DNA of 64,000 nt from Bacillota bacterium (GCA_023390815.1 JAEWCC010000015.1:62001-126000); one strand, 5' to 3'; positions 18,402-27,290 are shown, counted from the stretch's first letter. Notes: generated by a model not told the origin, from the letters alone. A program made the numbers and translations.

Positions 18402-20021
18402 CTATTTCTTTTTGCCGTCCCGATACTTCTTCGATGCAGCCACGAGTTCGCGGAACAACGGATGCGACCGAATCGGCCGGGACTTAAACTCGGGATGGAA
18501 CTGCACACCTACAAACCACGGGTGATCAATTAGCTCCATAATCTCTACAAGGCCGTGTTCCGGGTTGGTCCCCGCAACGCGCATACCCGCTTTAGAAATC
18601 TCCTCGAGATAAATGTTATTAAACTCGTAGCGGTGGCGGTGGCGCTCGCTGATCTCGTCTGTTTGGTACGCCTCGTACGCGTGCGTACCCTTTTTGAGCG
18701 CACACTTGTAGGCACCCAGCCGCATCGTTCCGCCCATGTTGGTGATGTTCTTCTGCTCCGGCATCAAATCGATGAACGGATACGGCGTATCGAGGCAATG
18801 CTCGGTGGAGTTCGCTTCGCGGTGCCCCAGCACGTTGCGCGCAAACTCGATAACCGCCATCTGCATGCCAAGACAAATGCCAAAGAACGGCACCTTCTTT
18901 TCCCTGCAATATTGTATTGCCTTGATTTTTCCTTCTATACCGCGCTCGCCAAAGCCACCCGGCACAATGAGACCGTCCGCCTCGCCGAGAATTGTATCGA
19001 TGTCGCAGGTTTCCTCCAGGTCAACCGCGTTGACCCACATGATCTGCACATCCACCTTGTTGGCGATGCCCGCATGGGTTAATGACTCCACGATGGAAAG
19101 GTAAGCGTCGTGCAGCTCAATATATTTGCCCACGATCGCGATTTTTACTTTGTCCTTCTTCTGCTTCTGAATCTTAACGATGTTTTCCCACTCAGGGATA
19201 TTCGAGGGCACATCGGGCAGGCCCAGTCGGTCGCAGACGAGCTTGTCCAGCCGTTCATTCCGCAGCAGCAGCGGGATCTCATAGAGCGAGTCGGCGTCGC
19301 AGTTCTGAACCACAGCCTTGGGGCTGACGTTACAGAACAGCGAAATCTTACGCTTTAAGTCGTCGGTAATTTCTTTTTCGGTGCGGCAAACGATAATATC
19401 GGGTTCGATACCGATCGTACGAAGCTCCTTAACGCTGTGCTGCGTAGGCTTGGTCTTGAGTTCGCCCACTTTGCCGAGGTACGGCAGCAGCGTCACGTGG
19501 ATATACATGCAGTTTTCCTCGCCGACCTCCCACTTGATCTGCCGGATGGTCTCAAGGAAAGGCTGCGATTCGATATCGCCCACCGTGCCGCCGATTTCTG
19601 TAATCACGACATCGGGCTTTTCACGGCTCGCGACGCTGTAGATGCGTTCCTTAATCTCGTCGGTGATGTGCGGAATTACCTGTACCGTGCCGCCGAGGTA
19701 ATCGCCGCGGCGCTCCTTGGTAATCACCTTCCAATAAACCTTGCCCGTCGTGACGTTGGAATCCGCGAACGAATTCTCGTCGGTAAAGCGCTCATAGTGG
19801 CCGATGTCAAGGTCGGTCTCCGCGCCGTCGTCTGTTACGAAAACCTCTCCATGCTGAAACGGGCTCATCGTGCCCGGGTCCACATTGATATACGGATCGC
19901 ACTTCTGCAGCGAGACCTTGAGGCCTCTGCCTTTTAAAAGCAATCCCAGTGATGCAGCGGTGATGCCCTTTCCCAGTGATGACACTACGCCGCCTGTTAC
20001 AAAAATAAATTTGGTCGCCAT
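18402..20021 (-). CDS. pyrG: CTP synthase
   Basis: A 539-residue enzyme that aminates UTP to CTP with glutamine. The N-terminal synthase domain begins with the P-loop region FVTGGVVSSLGKGITAASLG. The C-terminal class I glutamine amidotransferase domain has the nucleophile in FFGICLGMQMAVIEFARN (Cys near residue 382) and the His-Glu pair in GVQFHPEFKSRP. The ATG follows GGAGGGGG. It sits in a minus-strand run with DUF1934, MBL hydrolase and glnS genes, with gaps of 20-30 bases. Confidence 0.97.
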   Translation of the reverse strand: MATKFIFVTGGVVSSLGKGITAASLGLLLKGRGLKVSLQKCDPYINVDPGTMSPFQHGEVFVTDDGAETDLDIGHYERFTDENSFADSNVTTGKVYWKVITKERRGDYLGGTVQVIPHITDEIKERIYSVASREKPDVVITEIGGTVGDIESQPFLETIRQIKWEVGEENCMYIHVTLLPYLGKVGELKTKPTQHSVKELRTIGIEPDIIVCRTEKEITDDLKRKISLFCNVSPKAVVQNCDADSLYEIPLLLRNERLDKLVCDRLGLPDVPSNIPEWENIVKIQKQKKDKVKIAIVGKYIELHDAYLSIVESLTHAGIANKVDVQIMWVNAVDLEETCDIDTILGEADGLIVPGGFGERGIEGKIKAIQYCREKKVPFFGICLGMQMAVIEFARNVLGHREANSTEHCLDTPYPFIDLMPEQKNITNMGGTMRLGAYKCALKKGTHAYEAYQTDEISERHRHRYEFNNIYLEEISKAGMRVAGTNPEHGLVEIMELIDHPWFVGVQFHPEFKSRPIRSHPLFRELVAASKKYRDGKKK

Positions 20022-20050
20022 CGAAACCCCCTCCGAATCAAATCAAAATA

Positions 20051-20698
20051 TTATAGGTACTCCATGACCACAATGCGTGTCCGCTTTTTCAGTGTTGCCA
20101 TATCGATATTGAGATAGCACTGGCCCGGGTACGATACATCGTATTCACGGTCCACAACCTCCAGGAATTCGTGCAGCGGCGCGATATCCATGTCGGTCGC
20201 AGGCGTTTTAAAGTGCATTGGGATGATGATGTTGGGCTTAACCAGCCCGCAGATGGTTAGCGCCTCCTGCGCGTCGATCGTATAGCGCCCGCCTACGGGA
20301 ATCAGCAAAATCTCCGTTCCCTTGATCTTTTCGATTATGCTGTCCTCGGGAATACTGCCGAGGTCGCCCATATGGCAAAGACGGATGCCCCGAACGCTCA
20401 CCACCGAAATGAGGTTCTCACCCCGGTGTGCGCCGCTTGAATGGTCATGCCAGGTTTTAATACATTCAATACTAATCTCGCCGAAGGTATGTACCCCTGG
20501 CTTGTTTACAACCGTGTAGTTCCCTGTAATGCGGCTTAAGTTGTTATGATCAAAATGCTGATGGCTGACGACTACGATATCGACTTCTTTTTCGGCGCGG
20601 GAATAACCCACTGTGTCATCGTACGGGTCAAACAAAATTCGTGTTCCGTTCTTGGTCGTGACCAAAAAACAGGAATGTCCGAGCCACTCAATCACCAT
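20051..20698 (-). CDS. metallo-beta-lactamase-fold hydrolase (UlaG/UPF0173-like)
   Basis: A 215-residue protein with the MBL metal-binding pattern: SHQHFDHNN (HxHxDH) near residue 48, a further His in KTWHDHSSGAHRGEN near residue 85, HMGDLG near residue 110 and the C-terminal His of IPMHFKT near residue 165. This subgroup includes UlaG-type lactonases and uncharacterised hydrolases; the substrate here is unknown. I chose the ATG at 20698, six bases after GGAGGTG; the GTG nine bases earlier lies within that ribosome site. It lies between DUF1934 and pyrG genes. Confidence 0.88.
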   Translation of the reverse strand: MVIEWLGHSCFLVTTKNGTRILFDPYDDTVGYSRAEKEVDIVVVSHQHFDHNNLSRITGNYTVVNKPGVHTFGEISIECIKTWHDHSSGAHRGENLISVVSVRGIRLCHMGDLGSIPEDSIIEKIKGTEILLIPVGGRYTIDAQEALTICGLVKPNIIIPMHFKTPATDMDIAPLHEFLEVVDREYDVSYPGQCYLNIDMATLKKRTRIVVMEYL

Positions 20699-20723
20699 CT
20701 TTTTCACCTCCGCTATATTCTTG

Positions 20724-21149
20724 CTAGTTTACGCGTTCCTCCATGTTCTTAAACGAGAGATCAAGCTTGTTGACCGTAAACAAATCACCGATGTTCATCT
20801 CGTATTCTAGGCACAGGCTGCCGCTCTTTTCCTGCAGATGGCTTTCTATCCGCGTTGCAAATATGCTCATATATGCGGCTCCCTGCGAACCCAGGCTGCT
20901 TTGGAACACACTGCCGGGTGAAAATACCATATGTGTGTCGATCGCACCGCTGCGCTCCAGCGTCACCGTTTCCCCTTCAAGCTTCAGGCGCGTTGTAACG
21001 CCTTCGATTCCAGTGAGTGCACTCTCATCGTACTCTAGCATATAGCCGTCCGTACTGCGATGCAGCGTACCCTCCGTTACAAACTCGACCGCTCCTTCAG
21101 GCTCATCCTCAATGAGCGACCCTCGTATCGTCAGCAGAATTTTCTGCAT
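20724..21149 (-). CDS. DUF1934 (YwiB-like) small beta-barrel protein
   Basis: A 141-residue cytoplasmic protein of alternating beta strands, matching DUF1934 in length and pattern: MQKILLTIRGSL at the start, a TDGYMLEYDESALTGIEGVTTRLKL-like middle (beginning near residue 34), and a C-terminal YEMNIGDLFTVNKLDLSF. The family is calycin-like and of unknown function. It is the first gene of the run towards pyrG. A TATAAT on the minus strand (21177-21182), with TTGTTA 16 bases upstream, is a likely promoter. AGGGGGAG precedes the ATG. Confidence 0.85.
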   Translation of the reverse strand: MQKILLTIRGSLIEDEPEGAVEFVTEGTLHRSTDGYMLEYDESALTGIEGVTTRLKLEGETVTLERSGAIDTHMVFSPGSVFQSSLGSQGAAYMSIFATRIESHLQEKSGSLCLEYEMNIGDLFTVNKLDLSFKNMEERVN

Positions 21150-21248
21150 AACTCCCCCTTCAGAACATTCTTATGTATTATAGCACAAGTATACAAAATA
21201 ACAAAATAACTTTGTTGCTGCAACATGTAAAAAATGATAACGCCACTC

Positions 21249-21278
21249 TTGACCGCAACACAGAAATACGCGTATAAT
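21249..21278 (+). promoter_or_regulatory. sigma-A promoter of the first tandem lipoprotein
   Basis: TTGACC (21249-21254), 18-base spacer, TATAAT (21273-21278). The expected start near 21285 leaves a leader of about 105 bases that contains the small palindrome ATGACTAAGTCAT. No known riboswitch is visible. Confidence 0.62.
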
Positions 21279-21389
21279 TTGACTAATTATACACTTTTAC
21301 AGAATAAAATGACTAAGTCATCGGGATTCCGCAGTTAAGCTCATTGTGTTTCAGGTATTAATATGTACCTATTAATCAGGAGGTTTTAT

Positions 21390-21947
21390 ATGAAAAAAAT
21401 TAGGTTCATTGTTCCTGCAGTTCTGCTGCTTGCCGCCTTGCTTGGTGCGTGTGGCGCAGGAGAAGTCGATCTATCCAATACGATCATCGCACCGGACGGC
21501 AGCGTTTCCATCGACACACCGGATGATTGGTCGATCGACACAACTCAAACACTCGAAGGTTACCTCGTACTCTCAATCGGCGATGGCAACGGTGCGTTTG
21601 CGCAAATCTTTTACTATCCTGATGATGGCAGCGGCGTGACAGCAGAGGATTATGTAACGATGATGGTTGATGATTACTACACCGACAACGTCATTGGTGA
21701 AGTTCAGGAAACAAAGCTGGGCGAGAACGACGCTTATTATTTTGAATATTCCATGGTGGACAAGGGAGCTGACAATAACGATTACAACTATCATGGTTAC
21801 GAGTATTTTATAAACTTCGGTGCGGATATCGCCGAAATCGATATAAACTATTCACAGGGGAAGCTGGAGGGCAAGATATTTACGCCTTCCGAGGATCAGC
21901 TTGAGCTGCTTCGCCGCATCGCCGAAACCACCAAAACCAATATTTAG
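21390..21947 (+). CDS. tandem lipoprotein 1 (PsbP/DcrB-like fold suspected)
   Basis: A 185-residue lipoprotein with a signal peptide ending in LLGAC, so it is anchored on the outer face of the membrane. The mature domain has SIDTPDDWSID, then GAFAQIFYYPDD, then NDYNYHGYEYFINF, and ends FTPSEDQLELLRRIAET. Two further genes downstream share all of these blocks. The pattern of strand, helix and amphipathic C-terminal helix is like PsbP/DcrB-type domains, but I cannot name the family. AGGAGG precedes the ATG at 21390. Confidence 0.8.
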   Translation: MKKIRFIVPAVLLLAALLGACGAGEVDLSNTIIAPDGSVSIDTPDDWSIDTTQTLEGYLVLSIGDGNGAFAQIFYYPDDGSGVTAEDYVTMMVDDYYTDNVIGEVQETKLGENDAYYFEYSMVDKGADNNDYNYHGYEYFINFGADIAEIDINYSQGKLEGKIFTPSEDQLELLRRIAETTKTNI

Positions 21948-21955
21948 CCCCTGCG

Positions 21956-21984
21956 TTGACCGTCGGCGCGATGCGCATTATAAT
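21956..21984 (+). promoter_or_regulatory. sigma-A promoter of the second tandem lipoprotein
   Basis: TTGACC (21956-21961), exact 17-base spacer, TATAAT (21979-21984). It begins nine bases after the stop codon of the first lipoprotein gene, so the second gene is transcribed independently. Confidence 0.78.
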
Positions 21985-22016
21985 GCCTTTAAGCCATTTT
22001 GGCCAGGGAGGTAATC

Positions 22017-22580
22017 ATGATCAAGCGATTGAGCGCCGTGATGGCGGTTTTAACAGCCGTGCTTGTGCTAAGTTCCTGCGGGGCTGGCAACTCACAGCTG
22101 CCCAACGAGATTAAGTCTGAGGATGGCAAAGTCAGAATCGATACGCCCGCGAACTGGTCGGTGAGCGAAGCGGAAACCAAAGACAACCTCGTTTTGACGA
22201 TTCAGGATGACTCAGGCGCTTTTGCCCAGATATTCTGGTATCCTGCTGCGGAGGGAAAAAAGTTTACCGCGAAGGACTATGCTGATAAAGCGCTGGGATA
22301 CTATGGTGAGGACGCAAAAGGCGCGGCAAAAAGCATCAAGGTCGGGGAATACGAGGGGTATTACTTCGCGTATGTAAAGCAAGGGCTTGATAAAGACGGA
22401 AACACCTATACTTATCAAGGCTATGAGTACTTCCTCGCAAAAAAAGCCAACAACGACGAGACCGCGAAAATCAATGTTGTCGAGGTGGATATATTTTACC
22501 GCTACACTGATACCCCCCCGACGAACGACCAACTTACGCTGCTTCGCAGCATCGCGGAGACCGTTCAGGTTAAAGAATAA
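22017..22580 (+). CDS. tandem lipoprotein 2
   Basis: A 187-residue paralogue of its neighbours. The signal peptide ends in VLSSC. Shared blocks are RIDTPANWSVSEAE, GAFAQIFWYPAAEG, YTYQGYEYFLAKKA and NDQLTLLRSIAET. The middle is more diverged than in copies 1 and 3, being richer in Lys. It has its own promoter, the ribosome site GGGAGG before the ATG at 22017, and its own terminator, so the three genes are separately expressed. Confidence 0.8.
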   Translation: MIKRLSAVMAVLTAVLVLSSCGAGNSQLPNEIKSEDGKVRIDTPANWSVSEAETKDNLVLTIQDDSGAFAQIFWYPAAEGKKFTAKDYADKALGYYGEDAKGAAKSIKVGEYEGYYFAYVKQGLDKDGNTYTYQGYEYFLAKKANNDETAKINVVEVDIFYRYTDTPPTNDQLTLLRSIAETVQVKE

Positions 22581-22583
22581 CCC

Positions 22584-22613
22584 AAAGCCCTTCGCGCCCA
22601 TGCGAAGGGCTTT
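22584..22613 (+). terminator. intrinsic terminator after lipoprotein 2
   Basis: Stem AAAGCCCTTCGC (22584-22595) with GCGAAGGGCTTT (22602-22613), loop GCCCAT, then TTT: a strong rho-independent terminator. Confidence 0.9.
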
Positions 22614-22663
22614 TTTCGTTAATCATCGCGCATAGGTTTTCAAAGCTGAGCCATGCTATAAAC

Positions 22664-23257
22664 ATGAACAAGATGCGAAGACTTCTGACGCGGAAAGGCT
22701 TTATGCTGCTGCTTGCAGCACTGCTGACAGCCGTGCTGGGCGCGTGCAGCGCCAGCAAAGACCAGACCACACAGACGCAGATATCCAAAACGATCAAAGC
22801 CGCGGATGGCAGCGTGAGTATCGACGTGCCCGATAATTGGTCCGAAGACGCGACGGTAGTACCGGAGCGCTATCTTGTGCTCGCACTTACGGACGGGAGC
22901 AGCGCGTTTTCGCAGATATTCTATTATCCCAACGACGAGAGCGGATACACGGCCAAGGATTACTGCGATATGACCGCCGGAGACTACTATAAGGACAACG
23001 TCATCGGCGAGGTTAAAGAAACCAAGATTAACGACCACGACGCATTCCACTTTGAGTATTCCATGGTGGACGAAGGCGTGGACGGCAACGAATATAACTA
23101 TCATGGCTACGAATACTTCATCGACTTTAACGGAAACGTTGTGGAGGTGGACATATTCTATTCCCAGAGCAAGCTCGAGGGTAAACTATTTACGCCCTCG
23201 GAAGAGCAGCTCGCCCTGCTGCGCAGTATCGCCGAAACGGCGCGGGCCAATGCATAA
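22664..23257 (+). CDS. tandem lipoprotein 3
   Basis: A paralogue of 197 residues, closest to copy 1. The signal peptide ends in VLGACS. Shared blocks are SIDVPDNWSEDA, SAFSQIFYYPND, NEYNYHGYEYFIDF and FTPSEEQLALLRSIAET. The ATG at 22664 has no ribosome site; the ATG at 22673 is an alternative and keeps the signal peptide. A TATAAA at 22657-22662 lies just before both, without a good -35 box. The gene lies about 110 bases upstream of spoIIR. Confidence 0.8.
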   Translation: MNKMRRLLTRKGFMLLLAALLTAVLGACSASKDQTTQTQISKTIKAADGSVSIDVPDNWSEDATVVPERYLVLALTDGSSAFSQIFYYPNDESGYTAKDYCDMTAGDYYKDNVIGEVKETKINDHDAFHFEYSMVDEGVDGNEYNYHGYEYFIDFNGNVVEVDIFYSQSKLEGKLFTPSEEQLALLRSIAETARANA

Positions 23258-23301
23258 ACATCTCATTCCTTCGCCAAAGCGAAGGTTTTTAGATTCACTT
23301 G

Positions 23302-23329
23302 GTATAGTTTCTCCTTGTGTGGCCATAAT
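23302..23329 (+). promoter_or_regulatory. sigma-F-like promoter of spoIIR
   Basis: GTATA (23302-23306) and GGCCATAAT (23321-23329) are separated by 14 bases. The second box fits GGnnAnAmT, the -10 pattern of forespore sigma-F promoters, and the first fits the GyATA -35 pattern. In Bacillus subtilis spoIIR is under sigma-F. No sigma-A promoter is evident here. Confidence 0.55.
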
Positions 23330-23364
23330 AAAAGCACATATGCATATGAATATGACACACAAGG

Positions 23365-23901
23365 ATGAAGAACAAAATGCGATGGAAAATAGCGCTGCTT
23401 TTGCTTGCGGCGCTGCTACTCATAGCGCTGTGCGGCGCATGCGGGGCGGAGCCGCCGCTGCGGCTGCATATCATGGCCAATTCGGACAGCGACACGGATC
23501 AGCAGGTTAAAATGGAAGTGCGCGACGCGGTGCTGCTGGCGACAGCGCAGGGCATCGAACAGTGCGAGAACGAAGCGGATGCGGAAGAATATATTAGCGA
23601 AAACCTTGAGATAATAGAGGCAACGGCAAACGCGGTGCTGGAGGAAAAAGGCGCGAATTACACCGCGCATGCGCAGATCGGCACTTACCACTTCCCTGAC
23701 CGGACTTATGGGGATGTCACCTACCCCGAAGGAGACTACCGCGCAGTGCGCATCGTACTCGGAGAGGGCGAAGGGCATAACTGGTGGTGCGTAATGTTCC
23801 CACCGCTCTGCATATCCGAAATCACGGGGGAAGACGAAGACACGGAATACACCTCGTTTTTCGCAGAGCTATGGGAGGACTGGTTTGGCGTTTGTCCGTA
23901 A
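23365..23901 (+). CDS. spoIIR: stage II sporulation protein R
   Basis: A 178-residue secreted signalling protein. Made in the forespore under sigma-F, SpoIIR crosses to the intermembrane space and activates SpoIIGA, which processes pro-sigma-E in the mother cell. An N-terminal membrane segment is followed by the family blocks LRLHIMANSDSDTDQQVKM, RDAVLLAT, TYGDVTYPEGDYRAVRIVLG and NWWCVMFPPLC. The ATG at 23365 directly follows AAGG; an in-frame ATG at 23377 has better spacing from it. A sigma-F-like promoter is upstream, and germination genes follow. Confidence 0.95.
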   Translation: MKNKMRWKIALLLLAALLLIALCGACGAEPPLRLHIMANSDSDTDQQVKMEVRDAVLLATAQGIEQCENEADAEEYISENLEIIEATANAVLEEKGANYTAHAQIGTYHFPDRTYGDVTYPEGDYRAVRIVLGEGEGHNWWCVMFPPLCISEITGEDEDTEYTSFFAELWEDWFGVCP

Positions 23902-23922
23902 ATTACCCACGGGAGAAGCATC

Positions 23923-24630
23923 ATGAACAAGCGCACGCTCAAAATACCGCTGGCGGTACTGATGGTATTGGTCACGGTATTTTTTTGCAGCTGTGAGGCA
24001 ATCCCTGCGGCGGCTTACAAGTTTGGCTCGCAGGGGGATCAGGTGAAGGAAATTCAGCAGCGGCTCAAGGACTGGGGATACTATTTCGGTAATGTGGACG
24101 GCTATTACGGTAAGGCGACCGAGGACGCCGTGATCGACTTCCAGATCAAACACGGCATCTCGGTCGATGGCATTGTAGGAAGCCAAACCGCTGAAAAGCT
24201 GGGCGTTTCCGTACAGGGCGGTAATAGCACGAGCGGCGGAGACACCGGCGGTGGCGGTGGAGGCGGCGGAGCCTCCAACGACAGCGACGTCTATCTGCTG
24301 GCGCAGCTCGTGTACGGGGAGGCCCGCGGTGAGCCCTATAAAGGGCAGGTGGCGGTTGCGGCTGTAGTGCTCAACAGGGTGGAAAGCAGCAAGTTCCCCA
24401 ACAGCATCGCCAAGGTCATTTATCAGAGCGGCGCTTTTGACGTTGTGGATGACGGGCAGATCAACCTCGCCCCAGACCAGAACGCGCTCTCCGCCGCGCG
24501 CGACGCGATAAACGGCTGGGACCCTTCCGGCGGCGCGCTGTTCTATTACAACCCGGCAACATCGACAAGCGGGTGGATCTGGTCGAGACCGATCATCGTG
24601 GTCATCGGCGGCCACAATTTCTGCAGCTAG
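23923..24630 (+). CDS. sleB: spore cortex-lytic enzyme SleB
   Basis: A 235-residue lytic transglycosylase that degrades cortex peptidoglycan during germination. Domains in order: signal peptide or anchor (residues 1-30); a peptidoglycan-binding repeat (FGSQGDQVKEIQQRLKDWGY to VDGIVGSQTAEKLGV); a Gly-rich linker with a run of eight glycines; and the cell-wall hydrolase domain from LLAQLVYGEARGEPYKGQVA, with the catalytic Glu in YGEARGE. The C-terminal SGWIWSRPIIVVIGGHNFC is typical. It is followed after 10 bases by ypeB, its partner. Confidence 0.95.
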   Translation: MNKRTLKIPLAVLMVLVTVFFCSCEAIPAAAYKFGSQGDQVKEIQQRLKDWGYYFGNVDGYYGKATEDAVIDFQIKHGISVDGIVGSQTAEKLGVSVQGGNSTSGGDTGGGGGGGGASNDSDVYLLAQLVYGEARGEPYKGQVAVAAVVLNRVESSKFPNSIAKVIYQSGAFDVVDDGQINLAPDQNALSAARDAINGWDPSGGALFYYNPATSTSGWIWSRPIIVVIGGHNFCS

Positions 24631-24640
24631 GAGGCGGCAC

Positions 24641-25963
24641 ATGAAAACGATTACGCGGATCATCGCGGCTTGCGTGGCCGGGGCGCTCATCGTGGGGCTT
24701 TCGGTTTACGCGATCATACTCAGCGACCGCAATGCGGCGCTCAAGAACCAAGTCACAGCGGTATATCAGAAGGCGTTTGAAGACCTCACGAACGACTTTA
24801 CGAGTATGCAAACCAAGCTGGCTAAGTTGGAAGTGGCGAGCGATGCCAACCAGTACGCCGCGCTGCTGATGGACGTCTGGAGGCAGACGGGCGATACCGA
24901 AAGCTCCATTTCGGCGCTGCCCGTGTCGTATAACGCCACGTCGCCGCTGACGCAGTTCATCAACCGGACGGGCGACTACTGCCGATACCTCCAGCAAAAG
25001 ATCTCCCTCGGGCAGGAGATTACCGAAGACGACCTCGCGCAGATACGTGCGCTATCCGAATCGTGCGGCCAGATCAACACCGCCATCGAAGGGATCCGCC
25101 AGCAGGGTTATCCCACCGAAGCGGGCTTTGCCGACGCCGCCTTTCTCACTGACCAGCCGATGAACGGCAACATTGACTTCACCAATCAGGAGTTCCCGCG
25201 GCTCATCTACGACGGGCCTTTCTCCGAGAGCACCGAGAACAAGCAGCCGGAGGGCCTCGGCGCGGAGCCGGTAACGGCGCAGCAGGCGGCGAAGATTGCG
25301 GCGGACTTCATGGGTGTGGACGAAGGCACGCTCGTGAATGACTGCGATCAGGGAGGTACCATGCCCGCATACGGTTTTTCAGGCACACAAGACAGCCTTC
25401 CCTTTACCATCTTGATCACCAAACAGGGAGGTCAGGTGCTGTATTTCATGTGCCAGACGCAGGGCGGCATCTCCGCGATGCCGAGTGACGAACGTTACGC
25501 GCAGCTCACGTCCTTCGCGCAGCAGTACTGTGCCGTCAAAGGCTACGGGCAGACCCTGCCGAGCTACGCACAGTTTTACAACGGCTTGGCGCTGATCAAT
25601 CTCGCAGCGATGCAGGACGGCGCGATCCTATATCCTGATCTCATTAAGGTATGGATCGACATCTCCGCAAACCGGGTAGTGGGCATCGACGCGTACAACT
25701 ATCTGATGTCTCACAAGGACCGCGATCTGCCCTCCGCAGCGTTTACCCAGGAGCAGGCGGTGCAATCGCAATCCGGCCGCATGACGGTGGAGCGCACGCG
25801 GCTCGCGCTCATCCCGCTCGCTTCCGGTCTGGAGAAGCTCTGCTGGGAGCTCAAAGGCACCGTCAACGGCAACGACTATCTGGTCTACGTCAACGTGGAG
25901 ACAGGCGTGCAGGAGGATATCCTGATGATCCAGCATACCAACGACGGCACGCTGGTGATGTAA
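24641..25963 (+). CDS. ypeB: germination protein YpeB
   Basis: A 440-residue protein needed for the stability and localisation of SleB in dormant spores. It has an N-terminal membrane anchor (IIAACVAGALIVGLSVYAI), a helical domain, and two or more PepSY-like repeats in the C-terminal half, such as TAQQAAKIAADFMGVDEGTL and TQEQAVQSQSGRMTV. It ends in HTNDGTLVM, like other YpeB proteins. GGAGG precedes the ATG. The sleB-ypeB pairing is conserved in spore formers and supports both calls. Confidence 0.94.
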   Translation: MKTITRIIAACVAGALIVGLSVYAIILSDRNAALKNQVTAVYQKAFEDLTNDFTSMQTKLAKLEVASDANQYAALLMDVWRQTGDTESSISALPVSYNATSPLTQFINRTGDYCRYLQQKISLGQEITEDDLAQIRALSESCGQINTAIEGIRQQGYPTEAGFADAAFLTDQPMNGNIDFTNQEFPRLIYDGPFSESTENKQPEGLGAEPVTAQQAAKIAADFMGVDEGTLVNDCDQGGTMPAYGFSGTQDSLPFTILITKQGGQVLYFMCQTQGGISAMPSDERYAQLTSFAQQYCAVKGYGQTLPSYAQFYNGLALINLAAMQDGAILYPDLIKVWIDISANRVVGIDAYNYLMSHKDRDLPSAAFTQEQAVQSQSGRMTVERTRLALIPLASGLEKLCWELKGTVNGNDYLVYVNVETGVQEDILMIQHTNDGTLVM

Positions 25964-25975
25964 AAGACGTGATCT

Positions 25976-26000
25976 AAGGGCCTCGTCCTGCGGGGCCCTT
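25976..26000 (+). terminator. terminator of sleB-ypeB
   Basis: Stem AAGGGCCTC (25976-25984) with GGGGCCCTT (25992-26000), one G-U pair, followed by a short T-rich stretch. Confidence 0.8.
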
Positions 26001-26105
26001 TTGCATGGATGTCATTGATTTAACCAGGCGATTATGCTACGATATTCCAGATAGAGTCAGCATGAGATAGACAGACACAAGCCCGATGAACAAAACGGGG
26101 GTTGT

Positions 26106-27290
26106 ATGAAAAGGATCGTCATTCTCTTATTGGCTGTTTTTATCGCCGTGACGCTTTTCCCAATGTCCGCTTCCGCTGATGATGGCACGCTGGGCGGCAC
26201 GGGGATTACAGTCTTTCCAATCTTCGATACCGATGTGGAGATGGAGGAAGAGATTATTGATATTGTCGTACGCGACGACTGTTCCTATGTGACCTGCCAG
26301 TTCTTTTTCCACAACACGGGTGAAAGTACCAATCTTCTGGTGGGCTTTCCAACACAATCCCCCGGCGAATGCGAGTCTCAAGAAGAGCTGAATGAGGAAA
26401 TGGAAGATGTGTATTATGCGGAGAGTCACGTAACACAGCTCAACTGGTTTCGCACATTTATAGATGGGAAAAAGGTTCACGTCACCCTAAAGAAAGGGCT
26501 GGAGCCCGAGGGCAACAATGCGGATGCGCTCTATTTTCCCCAGTGGTATACCTGGCGCATGCACTTTAAAGCCGATGAGCGTGTCAAGGTGGTCAATAAA
26601 TACTGGCTGCAGAATTCTTACGGCGGTGAAAATTCTGAATTGATCAGCTACATACTTCGCAGCGGTGCGACATGGAAAGGTCCTATTGGTAAAATCACCG
26701 TGCGTATACAGCTTCAGGATTACGATCTGTTCAGTACGTATTTTGACGGCATTCAGCCGACTTATATTAAAGAAGACGGCACCATTGTTTGGGATGCGGA
26801 AAATATTGAGCCTGAACAGGACATTGAAGTTTGGACAGCCTATACTCCTAATTCACAAAGCGGCGACAATCCGTATAATGAATACGACGAGACAGAAGCG
26901 TCTCCATATGAATCGTATCGGAAAATGAACGTTCGGCTGATGCGCAACTTCTATGCCGGTCATTTTAACGGCGTCACGTGGTGGGGCAACAAGATGTTTG
27001 ACCGGTTTGACCGGCAGGCGTCGCAAATCTATTACTGCATGGGCGTGAGCTATTTTAAGCTGGGCTATAGTGACAGGGCTTTAAAAATGTTCAGCCAAAT
27101 TCAGGACGAGACGGATATGTACTATCTGCTGTCCGCCTACTACAAAGCGTTGATCTGCAAGGAAACGGGCGATGAAGCGGGATACCAATTATACTATGAC
27201 TCCCTGAAACACTATACTCCCGATCCAGACGAAACCGGCTGGACAGCGCTCTGGGTACAATCCCGCTTAGTCGATCTGCAAGCCATGTAA
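26106..27290 (+). CDS. exported protein of unknown function, DUF4424-like
   Basis: A 394-residue protein with a Sec signal peptide (cut near SASADD). The first 260 residues are beta-rich and include FFFHNTGESTNLLVGFP, a pattern like DUF4424 proteins in which a conserved Asn-Thr and GFP occur. The last 100 residues are helical (SQIYYCMGVSYFKLGYSDR, then DMYYLLSAYYKALICKETG), resembling TPR-like pairs. No C-terminal anchor is visible. GGGGG lies before the ATG. The gene stands alone and its base composition is slightly more AT-rich than its neighbours. The function is unknown. Confidence 0.7.
   Translation: MKRIVILLLAVFIAVTLFPMSASADDGTLGGTGITVFPIFDTDVEMEEEIIDIVVRDDCSYVTCQFFFHNTGESTNLLVGFPTQSPGECESQEELNEEMEDVYYAESHVTQLNWFRTFIDGKKVHVTLKKGLEPEGNNADALYFPQWYTWRMHFKADERVKVVNKYWLQNSYGGENSELISYILRSGATWKGPIGKITVRIQLQDYDLFSTYFDGIQPTYIKEDGTIVWDAENIEPEQDIEVWTAYTPNSQSGDNPYNEYDETEASPYESYRKMNVRLMRNFYAGHFNGVTWWGNKMFDRFDRQASQIYYCMGVSYFKLGYSDRALKMFSQIQDETDMYYLLSAYYKALICKETGDEAGYQLYYDSLKHYTPDPDETGWTALWVQSRLVDLQAM

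Noticed and set aside
24230..24290. Gly codon run in sleB as a possible frameshift or slippage site
   Set aside because: It lies in the linker between the binding and hydrolase domains, and the frame is intact on both sides, so it is an ordinary flexible linker.
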